Origin: Brevundimonas sp. A19_0
Lineage (GTDB): Bacteria; Pseudomonadota; Alphaproteobacteria; Caulobacterales; Caulobacteraceae
Assembly (NCBI RefSeq): GCF_017744255.1
Contig: NZ_JAGHQP010000013.1
Coordinates: 1 to 64,000 of the forward strand
Length of the DNA: 64,000 nucleotides
Direction of reading: 5' to 3'
Shown: piece after piece, positions 25,088-34,470 of the stretch
Layout of the letters: every line of letters starts with the position of its first letter
Position numbering within the stretch: position 1 is the stretch's first letter
The notes under the pieces: generated by a model
Databases searched by the model: none
Told to the model about the DNA's origin: nothing
The model's input: only the letters and a program-made list of their open reading frames with translations
Translations under genes and position numbers: made by a program

Positions 25088-25909
25088 ATGACCCCGATAT
25101 TCCTGACCTCTTCCGACGATCCCCGCATCGCCGCCTTTCGCGATGTGCGCGAGCGCGACCTGACGGGCCGCGACGGCCTGTTCATCGCCGAGGGGGAGGT
25201 GGTGCTGAACGTGCTGACCTCGCCCTGGTCGCGCTGCCGGACCCGGGCGGTGCTGCTGGCCGAAAAGCGGCTGGAGAAGCTGGCCCCTGTGCTGGCGCGT
25301 CTGGATTCGGAGGTACCTGTCTATGCCGCGCCGCAGGACGTGCTGGATAGCATTGCAGGCTTTCATCTGCACCGGGGCATCCTGGCGCTGGGCGAGAAGC
25401 CCGATCCGATGGACCCGGACGCCTTTCTGGCCGCGCGGCCGGCGCGCTCGGTGCTGGTCGGCGCGGTCGGCATCGGCAATGCCGACAATATGGGCGGCAT
25501 CTTTCGCAATGCGGCGGCGCTGGGGGCGTGCGGGGTGATGGTCGACCCCGGCTGCTGCGACCCCTTCTATCGCAAGGCCATCCGGGTGTCGGTGGGGGCG
25601 GTGCTGCGTACGCCCCTGATGGCCGGACTGACGGCGCAGGCGATGGTCGAGCGGGCCGAGGCGCACGGCTATGTGCCCCTGGCCCTGACCCCGGGCGAGG
25701 GGCCTGAGCTTGCGGCGCTTCCGGTGCCGGACCGGGCACTGGTGCTGCTGGGATCAGAGGGACCCGGCCTGCCGGCAGAGGTGCTGGCCCGGGCTCGCCC
25801 GGTCCGGATTCCGATGGCCTCCGGATTCGACTCGCTGAACGTGGCCGCGACCTCGGCGATTGTGCTGCACCACCTCACTCGCTCAGGAGGCGAATCACGG
25901 ACTTGTTAG
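25088..25909 (+). CDS. SPOUT (SpoU/TrmH) family RNA 2'-O-methyltransferase
   Basis: The 273-aa product has an N-terminal substrate-binding region (FIAEGEVVLNVL near residue 32) and a C-terminal SPOUT domain with a knotted SAM site. Motif 1 is GIGNADNMGGIFRNAAALGA, motif 2 LLGSEGPGLP, motif 3 IPMASGFDSLNVAATSAIVL. These enzymes methylate ribose 2'-OH groups in tRNA or rRNA using S-adenosylmethionine. The target nucleotide cannot be told from sequence. A second, distinct member is encoded at 33673-34470. The gene is divergent from tRNA-Asn. Confidence 0.88.
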   Translation: MTPIFLTSSDDPRIAAFRDVRERDLTGRDGLFIAEGEVVLNVLTSPWSRCRTRAVLLAEKRLEKLAPVLARLDSEVPVYAAPQDVLDSIAGFHLHRGILALGEKPDPMDPDAFLAARPARSVLVGAVGIGNADNMGGIFRNAAALGACGVMVDPGCCDPFYRKAIRVSVGAVLRTPLMAGLTAQAMVERAEAHGYVPLALTPGEGPELAALPVPDRALVLLGSEGPGLPAEVLARARPVRIPMASGFDSLNVAATSAIVLHHLTRSGGESRTC

Positions 25910-25981
25910 GGCGTTAACCCTTTGTACACCTTGATGGCCGGGCCGGAATGTGGCGTGAATAGGGCGTCCGGGGAGAGTGCC

Positions 25982-26104
25982 ATGTTCAGTGAAGTCTTTG
26001 GTTTCGTCGTTCGCAATGCCCGTCTGGCCGTGACTGTCGGCGTGGTGACGGGGGCCGTCAGCGCGGCCACCCTGCTGGGATGGTTCACGGCGCCGATCGC
26101 CTGA
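25982..26104 (+). CDS. Very small (40-aa) single-pass membrane protein
   Basis: ATG 25982 follows GGGGAGA at a spacing of six. The 40-aa product has a short amphipathic start and one hydrophobic stretch (LAVTVGVVTGAVSAATLLGW, about residues 15-34), consistent with a small inner membrane protein. An upstream start at 25922 would add 20 residues but has a poorer site. A TTAACC half-site for CtrA lies at 25914. No function can be assigned; the good ribosome binding site is the main support. Confidence 0.55.
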   Translation: MFSEVFGFVVRNARLAVTVGVVTGAVSAATLLGWFTAPIA

Positions 26105-26181
26105 CCTTCGCCTGACAGACAAAACGCTCTAGACACGACCCCTACGGGTGGCATCGCGCCGCCGCAGGCTGAGGGTAGTTC

Positions 26182-27816
26182 GTGTCCGTCCAGACCATCC
26201 GCATCGATCCGTGGCAGGATCAGGAGCCCGGCACCTCGGGCCTGAGGAAGTCGACGCGCGACTTCATGCGTCCCGGCTATCTGGAAGCCTTCCTTCAGGC
26301 CGTGTTCGATGAGGCGGCACCCGCTGACGGCGATGCCCTGGTGGTCGGAGGCGACGGCCGCTTCTTTTGCCGTGAGGCGGCCGAAACGGTCGTTCGGATG
26401 GCGCTGGCCAACGGATTTTCCCGCGTGATTGTGGGGCAGGATGCCCTGATTTCGACGCCTGCGGCCTCGGCCCTGATCCGCAGGCGGGGGGCGAAGGGCG
26501 GGGTGATCCTGTCGGCCAGTCACAATCCCGGCGGCCCGGACGGGGACTTCGGCGTCAAATACAATACGGAGACCGGGGGCCCCGCGCCCACGACCTTCAC
26601 CGCCGGTGTGTTCGCGCGCAGCAAGGCGCTGGAGGGCTATCGAATCCTAGAGGCCACCGCCCCCGACCTGTCGGTGATCGGCGAGACCCGGATGGGCGAT
26701 GGCATCGTCGAGGTGATCGATCCGATCACGGATTATGCCGATCTGATGGAAACGGTGTTCGATTTCGACGCCATTCGCAGCCTGATCTCGCAACCGGGCT
26801 TCCGCATGGCCTTCGACGCCATGAATGCGGTCACCGGTCCCTATGCCACCGAGATTCTGGAGCGGCGGCTGGGTGCGCCTGCGGGTACGGTCATGCGCGG
26901 CCGGCCTCTGCCCGACTTTGGCGGCGGCCACCCCGATCCGCACCCGGACCATACGCCCGAGCTGACGGCGCGCATGTTCGGTACGGACCCGCTGGATTTC
27001 GCCGCAGCCTCGGACGGGGACGGCGACCGGAACATGATCCTGGGGCCCGTTACCATCGTCTCGCCGGGCGACAGTCTGGCCATCCTGGCGGCCCATGCCG
27101 ATGTCGTGCCGCGTTATCGCGACGGGCTGAAGGGGCTGGCGCGCTCGCTGCCGACCAGCCGCGCGGCCGACCGGGTGGCCGAGGCGCTGGGCATCGAGAT
27201 GCACCAGACGCCGACCGGCTGGAAATTCTTCACCAACCTGCTGGATGCCGGGCGCATCACCCTGTGCGGGGAAGAGAGCTTCGGTACCGGCTCGGACCAC
27301 GTCCGGGAGAAGGACGGCCTGTGGGCGGTACTGTTCTGGCTGAATGTGCTGGCGGCGACCGGCAAGGGCGTGGGCGAGGTCGTGGCCGGCCACTGGTCCC
27401 GGTTCGGCCGGGACTACTACCAGCGGCATGATTATGAGGGGCTGGAGGTCGAACCGGCCCAGGCCTTCATGCAGGGCCTGCGCGACATGGCGGACGGGGC
27501 CGCAGGGCGCACCGTCGCGGGCTATGCCGTCCAGTCGGCCGAGGACTTTGCCTACACCGACCCGGTCGACGGCACGACGGTGACGAAGCAGGGCGTGACC
27601 GTGCATCTCAGCCCCGATGCGCGGATCACCTGGCGGCTGTCGGGCACCGGCTCATCCGGGGCGACGCTCAGGGTCTATCTGGAACGGTTCGAGGACCCGG
27701 CCGGGGACCTGCACCAGACGCCGGGCCAGGCGCTGGAGGCCGTGGCCGAGGTGGCCCGCGTGCTGTCGGACATAGAGGCCCGGCTGGGCCGCACCGCGCC
27801 CTCGGTCATCACCTGA
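26182..27816 (+). CDS. pgm: Phosphoglucomutase, alpha-D-glucose phosphate-specific
   Basis: Pgm interconverts glucose 1-phosphate and glucose 6-phosphate, feeding UDP-glucose and storage or envelope polysaccharides. The 544-aa product begins with GTG (GAGGG lies upstream) and has the alpha-phosphohexomutase order: active-site serine loop SASHNPGGPDGDFGVK, metal-binding ASDGDGDRN, sugar-binding GEESFGTGSDH, and the C-terminal phosphate-binding LSGTGSSGATLR. Length and motifs fit the Pgm branch that also contains E. coli Pgm. A 12-bp hairpin follows the gene. Confidence 0.94.
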   Translation: MSVQTIRIDPWQDQEPGTSGLRKSTRDFMRPGYLEAFLQAVFDEAAPADGDALVVGGDGRFFCREAAETVVRMALANGFSRVIVGQDALISTPAASALIRRRGAKGGVILSASHNPGGPDGDFGVKYNTETGGPAPTTFTAGVFARSKALEGYRILEATAPDLSVIGETRMGDGIVEVIDPITDYADLMETVFDFDAIRSLISQPGFRMAFDAMNAVTGPYATEILERRLGAPAGTVMRGRPLPDFGGGHPDPHPDHTPELTARMFGTDPLDFAAASDGDGDRNMILGPVTIVSPGDSLAILAAHADVVPRYRDGLKGLARSLPTSRAADRVAEALGIEMHQTPTGWKFFTNLLDAGRITLCGEESFGTGSDHVREKDGLWAVLFWLNVLAATGKGVGEVVAGHWSRFGRDYYQRHDYEGLEVEPAQAFMQGLRDMADGAAGRTVAGYAVQSAEDFAYTDPVDGTTVTKQGVTVHLSPDARITWRLSGTGSSGATLRVYLERFEDPAGDLHQTPGQALEAVAEVARVLSDIEARLGRTAPSVIT

Positions 27817-27840
27817 TCCCATCCGGATGGCGCAAACGAA

Positions 27841-27868
27841 AAGGCCCGGAGGGTGACCTCCGGGCCTT
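27841..27868 (-). terminator. Terminator of the APC permease gene (12-bp hairpin)
   Basis: AAGGCCCGGAGG (27841-27852), loop GTGA, CCTCCGGGCCTT (27857-27868) is a perfect 12-bp inverted repeat between converging genes. Minus-strand transcripts see the stem followed by TTCGTTTG, a T-rich tail that makes this the terminator for the permease. It may also end pgm transcripts, although the plus-strand tail is GC-rich. Confidence 0.8.
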
Positions 27869-27891
27869 GCCGCGTCTGACAGGCGATGCCG

Positions 27892-29553
27892 TCAGTCTTC
27901 CTTGATGTTGTCGACCCCTTCGCCGAAGGCGGCGGCGGGCGAGGAAATGGTGGTCTCCTCGGTGATGTCGATGCCCTTGGCCAGCTTGGAGTGCCAGAAG
28001 CCGAAGGCGATGTAGATCACCGCGCCGACCGCCGCATAGCTGGCCAGCAGGATCAGCGGCAGCGGGTTGTCGTTCATGGCGTGCTGAATCATGGGCGACA
28101 GGTTGTTGTAGGCCAGGAACAGACAGGCGCAGATGCCGGCGAACGCCGTGTAGACGCCGCCCGGCACCCGGAACGGACGCTCCATCTCGGGGTGTTTGAT
28201 GCGCAGATAGATCACGCTCAGACACACGATCGAGAAGGCCGTGGCCGTGCCCAGCGACACCAGATCCCCGAGGATCGAGATCGGCAGGAAGGCCGCCGCG
28301 ATCGAGATCAGGACGCCCAGCACAATGGTGCCGATCCAGGGGGTGCGGAACTTGGGATGGATCACCGCAAAGGCACGCGGCAGCAGGCCGTCACGCGCCA
28401 TGGTGTAGAAGATCCGCGTCTGGCCGTAGCAGAGCACCAGCATGACGGACGACAGGCCGGTGATGGCGCCGATCTTGATCAGGAAGCTGATCAGGTTCAG
28501 CTGACCGCCCGGCGCGACCGCCAGCGGCACATCGGCCCAGTGCAGGCCCATCCGGTCGATGGCAACCGCGATCGGGGCGGGCGAGGCCAGCTCCAGATAG
28601 GGGACCACGCCGGTCATGACGGCGGCCACCGCCATATAGATGACGGTACAGACGACCAGGGCGCCCAGGATGCCGACGGGCACGTCCTTGGACGGGTTGC
28701 GCGCCTCGGCTGCTGCGGTCGAGACGGCCTCGAAGCCCACATAGGCGAAGAAGATGATGGCCGCGCCGCGGAAGATGCCGCCCACGCCGAACTGGCCGGC
28801 CTGACCAGTCGGCTCGGGGATGAAGGGCACCCAGTTGTTCGGATCCACATAGGCGATGCCGACGGCGATGAAGGTCAGCAGCACCAGGATCTTGATGACC
28901 ACGATGATGTTGTTGACGTTGGCTGATTCTGACACGCCCAGCACCAGCAGGCTGCAGACCGCGGCGATGCCGATGGCTGCGACCAGGTTGAAGGTGCCGG
29001 TCAGGGGGAAGGTCGTCGCCGCCCCGTCCTGGACCAGCTGCACCAGCGGCGTGGCCCATTGTGGCCCCTCGCCCCCGGCGTACTGGATCATGGGAAAGAT
29101 GTTCTGGCTGATCCCGAAGTCAGACAGGATCGACACGACATAGCCGGACCAGCCGACCGCGACGGTCGAGGCGGCGACGCCGTATTCCAGCACCAGCAGC
29201 CAGCCCATGATCCAGGCGAAGACCTCGCCCAGGGTGCCATAGGCATAGGTGTAGGCCGAACCGGACACCGGCATGGTCGAGGCCAGCTCGGCATAGCAGA
29301 GTCCGGCGAGCGCGCAGGCAAAGCCCGCGATGACGAAGGACAGCATGATGGCCGGGCCGGCATTCGCCGAGGCCACCTGACCAGTCAGCACGAAGATGCC
29401 CGCGCCGATGATGGCGCCGATCCCGAGGCTCATCAGGTTGATGGGACCCAGGGTTCGCTTCAGCTCGCTCTTGGCGGCCTCATTCTGAATCTGGGCAATG
29501 GATTTCTTCAGGAACAGGCGGTTGCCGCCTCCTGAAACGGGCTGTGTACTCAT
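27892..29553 (-). CDS. APC-superfamily amino acid permease (cationic amino acid transporter type)
   Basis: The 553-aa product has 12 or more membrane segments. GIGAIIGAGIFVLTG near residue 47 is the unwound first membrane helix that binds substrate in the amino acid-polyamine-cation superfamily. YAELASTMPVSGSAYTYAY and EARNPSKDVPVGI are further family motifs, closest to the cationic amino acid transporter group by eye. It imports amino acids across the inner membrane; the substrate is not certain. It is divergent from the NSS-family transporter gene. Confidence 0.9.
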   Translation of the reverse strand: MSTQPVSGGGNRLFLKKSIAQIQNEAAKSELKRTLGPINLMSLGIGAIIGAGIFVLTGQVASANAGPAIMLSFVIAGFACALAGLCYAELASTMPVSGSAYTYAYGTLGEVFAWIMGWLLVLEYGVAASTVAVGWSGYVVSILSDFGISQNIFPMIQYAGGEGPQWATPLVQLVQDGAATTFPLTGTFNLVAAIGIAAVCSLLVLGVSESANVNNIIVVIKILVLLTFIAVGIAYVDPNNWVPFIPEPTGQAGQFGVGGIFRGAAIIFFAYVGFEAVSTAAAEARNPSKDVPVGILGALVVCTVIYMAVAAVMTGVVPYLELASPAPIAVAIDRMGLHWADVPLAVAPGGQLNLISFLIKIGAITGLSSVMLVLCYGQTRIFYTMARDGLLPRAFAVIHPKFRTPWIGTIVLGVLISIAAAFLPISILGDLVSLGTATAFSIVCLSVIYLRIKHPEMERPFRVPGGVYTAFAGICACLFLAYNNLSPMIQHAMNDNPLPLILLASYAAVGAVIYIAFGFWHSKLAKGIDITEETTISSPAAAFGEGVDNIKED

Positions 29554-29635
29554 GTTCGGAATGTTGCCTCCAGCGGGCGGTCCGAAGGGGCCACCACCGC
29601 TCCGAGGCGGAAGCTAGATCGGCCTCGAGTTTCGC

Positions 29636-29651
29636 GCAATCGTCATATTGC
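29636..29651. promoter_or_regulatory. Inverted repeat GCAAT-N6-ATTGC in the divergent transporter gap
   Basis: GCAAT (29636-29640) and ATTGC (29647-29651) flank CGTCAT. It is 83 bases upstream of the permease ATG and about 120 bases upstream of the NSS transporter. The spacing and AT-rich arms resemble Lrp/AsnC-type sites, which often control amino acid transport, but no regulator gene is adjacent. Confidence 0.3.
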
Positions 29652-29772
29652 ACGAGGCGAACGCCGGGATTCCGGGCATTAAGGGTTGATTCACCCGGTG
29701 GCCCCCGCCAAGGTCGCCGCCACAGTAAACAGATGACGCCGGGGCCACGGTCACCGGCGCGGGGGAGTAGAT

Positions 29773-31203
29773 ATGGCAGGAGCAGCACCTTCGGGGCAGG
29801 CTCACTGGTCGTCCAAGACGGCCTTCGTTCTGGCAGCGACCGGCTCGGCCGTCGGGCTGGGCAATCTGTGGCGCTTTCCGACGGAGGCCGGCACCAATGG
29901 CGGGGGCGCCTTTGTGCTGCTGTATGTGCTGTGCGTGGTGCTGATCGCCGCGCCGCTGCTGCTGTCGGAAACCCTGATCGGCCGTCACGGCCAGCGTTCG
30001 ACCATCGGCAGTGCCGTGGCGCTGGCGCGCCAGTCCGGGGCCAGCCCGGCGTGGAGCGCGCTGGCGGTGATCGGCCTGATCGCCAACACCCTGATCCTGT
30101 CCTTCTACTGCGTGGTCGCCGGCTGGGTGGTCTACTTCATCGGCACCAGCGGCATGGGCCTGATCGAGGCGATCTCTGGCGGCCAGGCGCTGGCCGGGGC
30201 CTATCCCGAGCAGTCGCCCGATTCGATCCGGGACATGATGCCGACCCTGTTCGCCAATCCCGGCCTGCTGATCGGCATGCAGTCGATCTTTGTCATCCTC
30301 ACCGTGCTGATCGTGGCACGAGGGGTGAAGGGCGGCATTGAGGCGGCGGCCGTGTGGCTGATGCCCGCCTTCTTCTTCCTGCTGATCGGCATCACCATCT
30401 ATGCCGCCGTGACGGGTGACTTCGCCCGCGCGATCAACTTCCTCTTCACGCCGGACTTCAGCCGCATCACCGAACCGGGCGTGCTCAGCTCGGCGCTGGG
30501 TCAGGCCTTCTTCTCGCTGAGCCTCGGCGGCGGCGCCATGATCGCCTACGGCGCCTATGCCTCGAAGGACACCAATCTGGGCTCGACCTCGGGCACCATC
30601 GCCTTTGCTGACACGGCGGTCGCCATCATCGCCGGCCTGGCCATCTTCCCGATCGTGTTCAGCGTGGGCCTGCAGCCGGATGCCGGTCCGACCCTGATGT
30701 TCCAGACGCTGCCGACGGCCTTCCACCTGATGCCGGCCGGGGCGATCGTGGCCTTTGCCTTCTTCCTGCTGGCCTTCTTCGCCGCCCTGACCTCGTCAGT
30801 GTCGCTGCTTGAAATCTCGGTGGGCTGGATCACCGAGCGCTTCGGTGTCTCGCGTAGTGCGGCCTCATGGGGCATGGGTGTGGTGATCTTTGTGCTGGGT
30901 GTGCTGTCGGCCCTGTCGTTCAACCTGCTGGCGGACCAGCGGCCGATCCCGTTCATTCCGGGCTTCGAGAATGCCGGCTGGTTCGATGCCTTTGACGGCA
31001 TCACGTCCAAGCTGTTCCTGCCGCTGTCCGGCCTGATCACGGCCGTGTTCGTGGGCTGGGTCGCCGACAAGAAGATCGTCAATGCCGAGACCGGCCTGAC
31101 CGGTGGTGCCCTGTCGATGTGGCGTTTCCTGATTGCCTGGCTGTGCCCGCTGGCGGTGACCGCCATCCTGGTGATCGGCATGTTCCCGCAACTGCTGGGC
31201 TGA
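29773..31203 (+). CDS. Sodium-dependent transporter, NSS (neurotransmitter:sodium symporter) family
   Basis: The 476-aa product begins HWSSKTAFVLAATGSAVGLG-N-LWRFP, the sodium and substrate site in the first membrane helix of LeuT-fold symporters. About 11-12 membrane segments follow. Bacterial members take up amino acids or related compounds with sodium. GGGGAG lies six bases before the ATG. It is divergent from an amino acid permease, so the two may serve related substrates. hrpB begins 16 bases downstream. Confidence 0.93.
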   Translation: MAGAAPSGQAHWSSKTAFVLAATGSAVGLGNLWRFPTEAGTNGGGAFVLLYVLCVVLIAAPLLLSETLIGRHGQRSTIGSAVALARQSGASPAWSALAVIGLIANTLILSFYCVVAGWVVYFIGTSGMGLIEAISGGQALAGAYPEQSPDSIRDMMPTLFANPGLLIGMQSIFVILTVLIVARGVKGGIEAAAVWLMPAFFFLLIGITIYAAVTGDFARAINFLFTPDFSRITEPGVLSSALGQAFFSLSLGGGAMIAYGAYASKDTNLGSTSGTIAFADTAVAIIAGLAIFPIVFSVGLQPDAGPTLMFQTLPTAFHLMPAGAIVAFAFFLLAFFAALTSSVSLLEISVGWITERFGVSRSAASWGMGVVIFVLGVLSALSFNLLADQRPIPFIPGFENAGWFDAFDGITSKLFLPLSGLITAVFVGWVADKKIVNAETGLTGGALSMWRFLIAWLCPLAVTAILVIGMFPQLLG

Positions 31204-31219
31204 CCCTGAGCCGGACGCC

Positions 31220-33676
31220 GTGACGACCACGCCTGGCCGCAATGCGGCGTCCGACCTGCCCATCCATGAGGTTCTGGACCGCCTGATCGCGGCGGTCCGG
31301 GACCACCCGGCCGTCGTGCTGGGCGCCCCGCCGGGCGCGGGCAAGACCACCGGTGTTCCCCTGGCCCTGCTGGACAGCGAAATCGGGAAGGCCGGCACCA
31401 TCCTTGTGCTCGAGCCCCGCAGGCTGGCCGCCCGGGCCGCCGCAGAACGGATGGCCGATCTGCGCGGCGAGCCGGTCGGCGAGACCGTCGGCTATCGCAC
31501 CCGCCTGCAAAGCCGCGTCGGTCCGAAGACCCGCATCGAGGTCATCACCGAGGGCATCTTCACCCGCAGGATCATCGGCGATCCGGGGCTGGAGGGGGTG
31601 GTCGCCGTCCTGTTCGACGAATTCCACGAGCGCAGTCTGGACGCCGATCTGGGTCTGGCCCTGGCCCGCCAGACGCAGGAGCTGCTGCGCCCCGACCTGA
31701 AACTTGTCGTGATGTCGGCCACCCTGAATGTGGCGTCCATGGTGCGGGTGCTGGACGGCCCGCCGGTGATCGAGGCCGAGGGCCGCGCCTTTCCGGTCGA
31801 GACGATCCATCTGGGCAGCAATCCTGCCGAGCGGCTGGAGGCGAGCGTCACCCGCGCCGTGCGTCGGGCGCTGGGCGAGACCGCAGGATCGGTGCTGGTG
31901 TTCCTGCCCGGCCAGCCGGAGATTCATCGGGCGGGGCGAGCGCTGTCGGAGGCCCGGTTGTCGCCCGATGTTGAGGTGGTGTCCCTTTACGGCGGGCTGG
32001 ACCGCGCCGTGCAGGATCGGGCCCTGTCCGCGCCGCCACCCGGTCAGCGGCGTGTGATCCTGGCCTCCGCGGTGGCCGAGACCAGCCTGACCCTGCCCGG
32101 GGTCACGGCGGTGGTCGACAGCGGCCTGTCGCGGGTGCCCCGCTTTGATCCAGCCAGCGGCCTGACCCGACTGGCGACCGTGCGGGTCAGTCGCGCCTCG
32201 GCCGATCAGCGGCGGGGTCGGGCCGGACGCGTCGGGCCGGGCACCTGCTATCGCCTGTGGGACGAGGAGCAGAGCCGGGGCCTGATCCCCGGCCAGCCCG
32301 CAGAAATCCTTGAGGCTGACCTGACCGGGCTGGCGCTGGATCTGGCGCGGTGGGGCGCGCGCTCGGCGGAGGGGCTGGCCCTGATCGATCCGCCACCGGC
32401 GGGGGCGTTTGCCGAAGCGCGGGCGGTCCTGACCCGGTTGGGGGCGCTGGACGACAGGGGCGACCTGACCCCGCATGGCCAGCGGATGGCCGAACTGCCG
32501 ATGAGCCCGCGGCTGGCGCATATGGTGGCGGTGGCCTCTGACCGGGGCGATGCCCTGACGGGAGCCCGCATCGCCGCCATTCTGGGAGAGCCGGGGCTGG
32601 GCGGCACCTCGACCGATCTGCGCGACCGGCTGGAGGCGCTGGAGCGGGATCGCTCCCCCCGCGCCCGCGATGCGCTGAAACTGGCCGATCGCTGGGCACG
32701 TCTGGCGGGGGGCGGAAAGGGGCAGGACGTGGATCCCGGTCTGCTTGTCGTCGAGGCCTTTCCCGAGCGGGTGGCCAGGGCGCGCGGCAAGCCGGGCGAG
32801 GTGCGGCTGGCCTCGGGCCGGGGCGCTTCGCTGGACCCGACCGATGCCCTGGCGTCGGAGCCGTGGCTGGCGGTCGCGGAGCTGAGCGGCGGGGTCAGCG
32901 GGGACCGGATCCGCCTGGCCTGTCCGGTCGATATCGAGGCCCTCGGCCACCGGATGGTCGAGGAGGAGCGGCTGGTGCGAACGCCTTCCGGCCGGATGGA
33001 GGTGCGCCGTCTCAAGCGGATCGGGGAGCTGGTGGTCGAGGAGGTCGCGCTGGGCGCGCCGGGCCGCGACCAGATCGGTGCCCTGTTGAAATCAACAGTT
33101 GATCGCGAAGGACTGAAGGGCCTGCTCTGGGGCGAGCGGGCGGCGGCGCTCCGGGCACGCCTGGCCTTTCTGCGCGGGCTGGACGACGGCTGGCCGGATG
33201 TGTCGGATGCGGGGCTGATGGAGGCGCGCGAGGTCTGGCTGTGGCCGCTGCTGGACGGCGTCCATGGCCTGGACGGCATTGCGGACGGCGCACTGGAGCA
33301 GGGGCTGCGTGCCCTGATCCCGTGGGACCGGGTGCGTGATCTGGACCGGCTGGCGCCCGCCCGGCTGGAGACGCCGCTGGGCTCAGCCGCCATCGACTAT
33401 GCCGCTGAGGGCGGGCCGCGCGTCGATATCCGGGTGCAGGAACTGTTCGGCATGAAGAGCCATCCGACCGTTGGCGACGGGCGAGTGCCGCTCACGCTCG
33501 CCCTGCTGTCGCCCGCGCGCCGTCCGGTTCAGGTGACGAAGGACCTGCCCGGCTTCTGGACGGGATCCTGGGCGGCGGTGCGGGCCGAGATGCGCGGCCG
33601 CTATCCGCGGCATCCGTGGCCTGAGGACCCGGCCAATGCCGCGCCCACGAGCCGCGCGAAGCCGAGAGGGACCTAA
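31220..33676 (+). CDS. hrpB: ATP-dependent helicase HrpB
   Basis: HrpB is a DExH-box (DEAH/RHA-type) helicase whose bacterial role is not well settled. The 818-aa product starts with GTG and shows motif I GAPPGAGKTT, motif II DEFHER, motif III SATLN, and motif VI QRRGRAGRVGPG, then the HrpB-specific C-terminal domain. Length is usual. Its stop overlaps the stop of the converging methyltransferase gene by four bases. Confidence 0.93.
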   Translation: MTTTPGRNAASDLPIHEVLDRLIAAVRDHPAVVLGAPPGAGKTTGVPLALLDSEIGKAGTILVLEPRRLAARAAAERMADLRGEPVGETVGYRTRLQSRVGPKTRIEVITEGIFTRRIIGDPGLEGVVAVLFDEFHERSLDADLGLALARQTQELLRPDLKLVVMSATLNVASMVRVLDGPPVIEAEGRAFPVETIHLGSNPAERLEASVTRAVRRALGETAGSVLVFLPGQPEIHRAGRALSEARLSPDVEVVSLYGGLDRAVQDRALSAPPPGQRRVILASAVAETSLTLPGVTAVVDSGLSRVPRFDPASGLTRLATVRVSRASADQRRGRAGRVGPGTCYRLWDEEQSRGLIPGQPAEILEADLTGLALDLARWGARSAEGLALIDPPPAGAFAEARAVLTRLGALDDRGDLTPHGQRMAELPMSPRLAHMVAVASDRGDALTGARIAAILGEPGLGGTSTDLRDRLEALERDRSPRARDALKLADRWARLAGGGKGQDVDPGLLVVEAFPERVARARGKPGEVRLASGRGASLDPTDALASEPWLAVAELSGGVSGDRIRLACPVDIEALGHRMVEEERLVRTPSGRMEVRRLKRIGELVVEEVALGAPGRDQIGALLKSTVDREGLKGLLWGERAAALRARLAFLRGLDDGWPDVSDAGLMEAREVWLWPLLDGVHGLDGIADGALEQGLRALIPWDRVRDLDRLAPARLETPLGSAAIDYAAEGGPRVDIRVQELFGMKSHPTVGDGRVPLTLALLSPARRPVQVTKDLPGFWTGSWAAVRAEMRGRYPRHPWPEDPANAAPTSRAKPRGT

Positions 33677-34470
33677 CGGTCCTCCGTCGCGGCATAGGCC
33701 ATGATGCCCGTCGCGATGGCGAGGTTCAGGCTATCGGCGCGGCCGCGCATGGGGATTTTGACATTGACGTCGCAGGCGGCGGCGAGGGCGTCGGTCAGGC
33801 CGGCTTGTTCGTTGCCCATCAGAATCAGGCTAGGCCGGACGAAATGGGCGGAGGAGGGGGTGACGGTCGCATCAAGCCGCGTGCCGATCACACTGCCGGG
33901 CCAGCGCTTGCGCCAGTCGAGGAAGGCTGCGGGTGTGGTGCGCGTGATTGTCACCGCAAACACCGAGCCCATGGTGGCGCGCACGGCCTCGACCGAGAAG
34001 GGATCGACGCAGTCGCCGATCAGGATGACACCGCCACAGCCCGCCGCGTCGCCGGTGCGGATGATGGTGCCGAGGTTGCCGGGATCGCGCACCTGTTCCA
34101 GGGCGATCCATGCGGGGGCGCTGGCGGGGTCGAGGGCGTCCAAGGGGGTGTAGACCTGATCGAAGACGGCGAGCACCGTCTGCGGATTCTCGCGCCGGCT
34201 GATCTTTTCGAGGATGGGGTGGGTGACGGTGACCACCTCGCCGCCGGCCGCCTCGGTGGCAGCGCGGGCGCGGTCCAGCAGGGCGTGTGGGCGTGCCTCC
34301 ATCCCGACCAGCAAGAGTTTGGGAGTATGCCCCATATCAAGGGCTTCACCGATAAACTTCAGACCCTCTGACAGGAACCGGCCGGTGGCCTCGCGCTCCT
34401 TGCGCATGTGGAGCGCGCGCACCGACTTGACGGTGTCATTGGTCAGGGAGGTGATCAGGCGGCCGCTCAT
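33673..34470 (-). CDS. SPOUT (TrmH) family RNA methyltransferase
   Basis: The 265-aa product has an N-terminal substrate-binding region (FLSEGLKFIGEALD) and a SPOUT domain: motif 1 LEQVRDPGNLGTIIRTGDAA, motif 2 LILMGNEQAGL, motif 3 IPMRGRADSLNLAIATGIM. This is the classical 2'-O-methyltransferase pattern (RlmB/TsnR-like); the RNA target is unknown. Its ATG overlaps the stop of the upstream RlmI-like gene (ATGA, 34467-34470), so the two RNA-modification genes are coupled. It differs clearly from the SPOUT protein at 25088. Confidence 0.9.
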   Translation of the reverse strand: MSGRLITSLTNDTVKSVRALHMRKEREATGRFLSEGLKFIGEALDMGHTPKLLLVGMEARPHALLDRARAATEAAGGEVVTVTHPILEKISRRENPQTVLAVFDQVYTPLDALDPASAPAWIALEQVRDPGNLGTIIRTGDAAGCGGVILIGDCVDPFSVEAVRATMGSVFAVTITRTTPAAFLDWRKRWPGSVIGTRLDATVTPSSAHFVRPSLILMGNEQAGLTDALAAACDVNVKIPMRGRADSLNLAIATGIMAYAATEDR

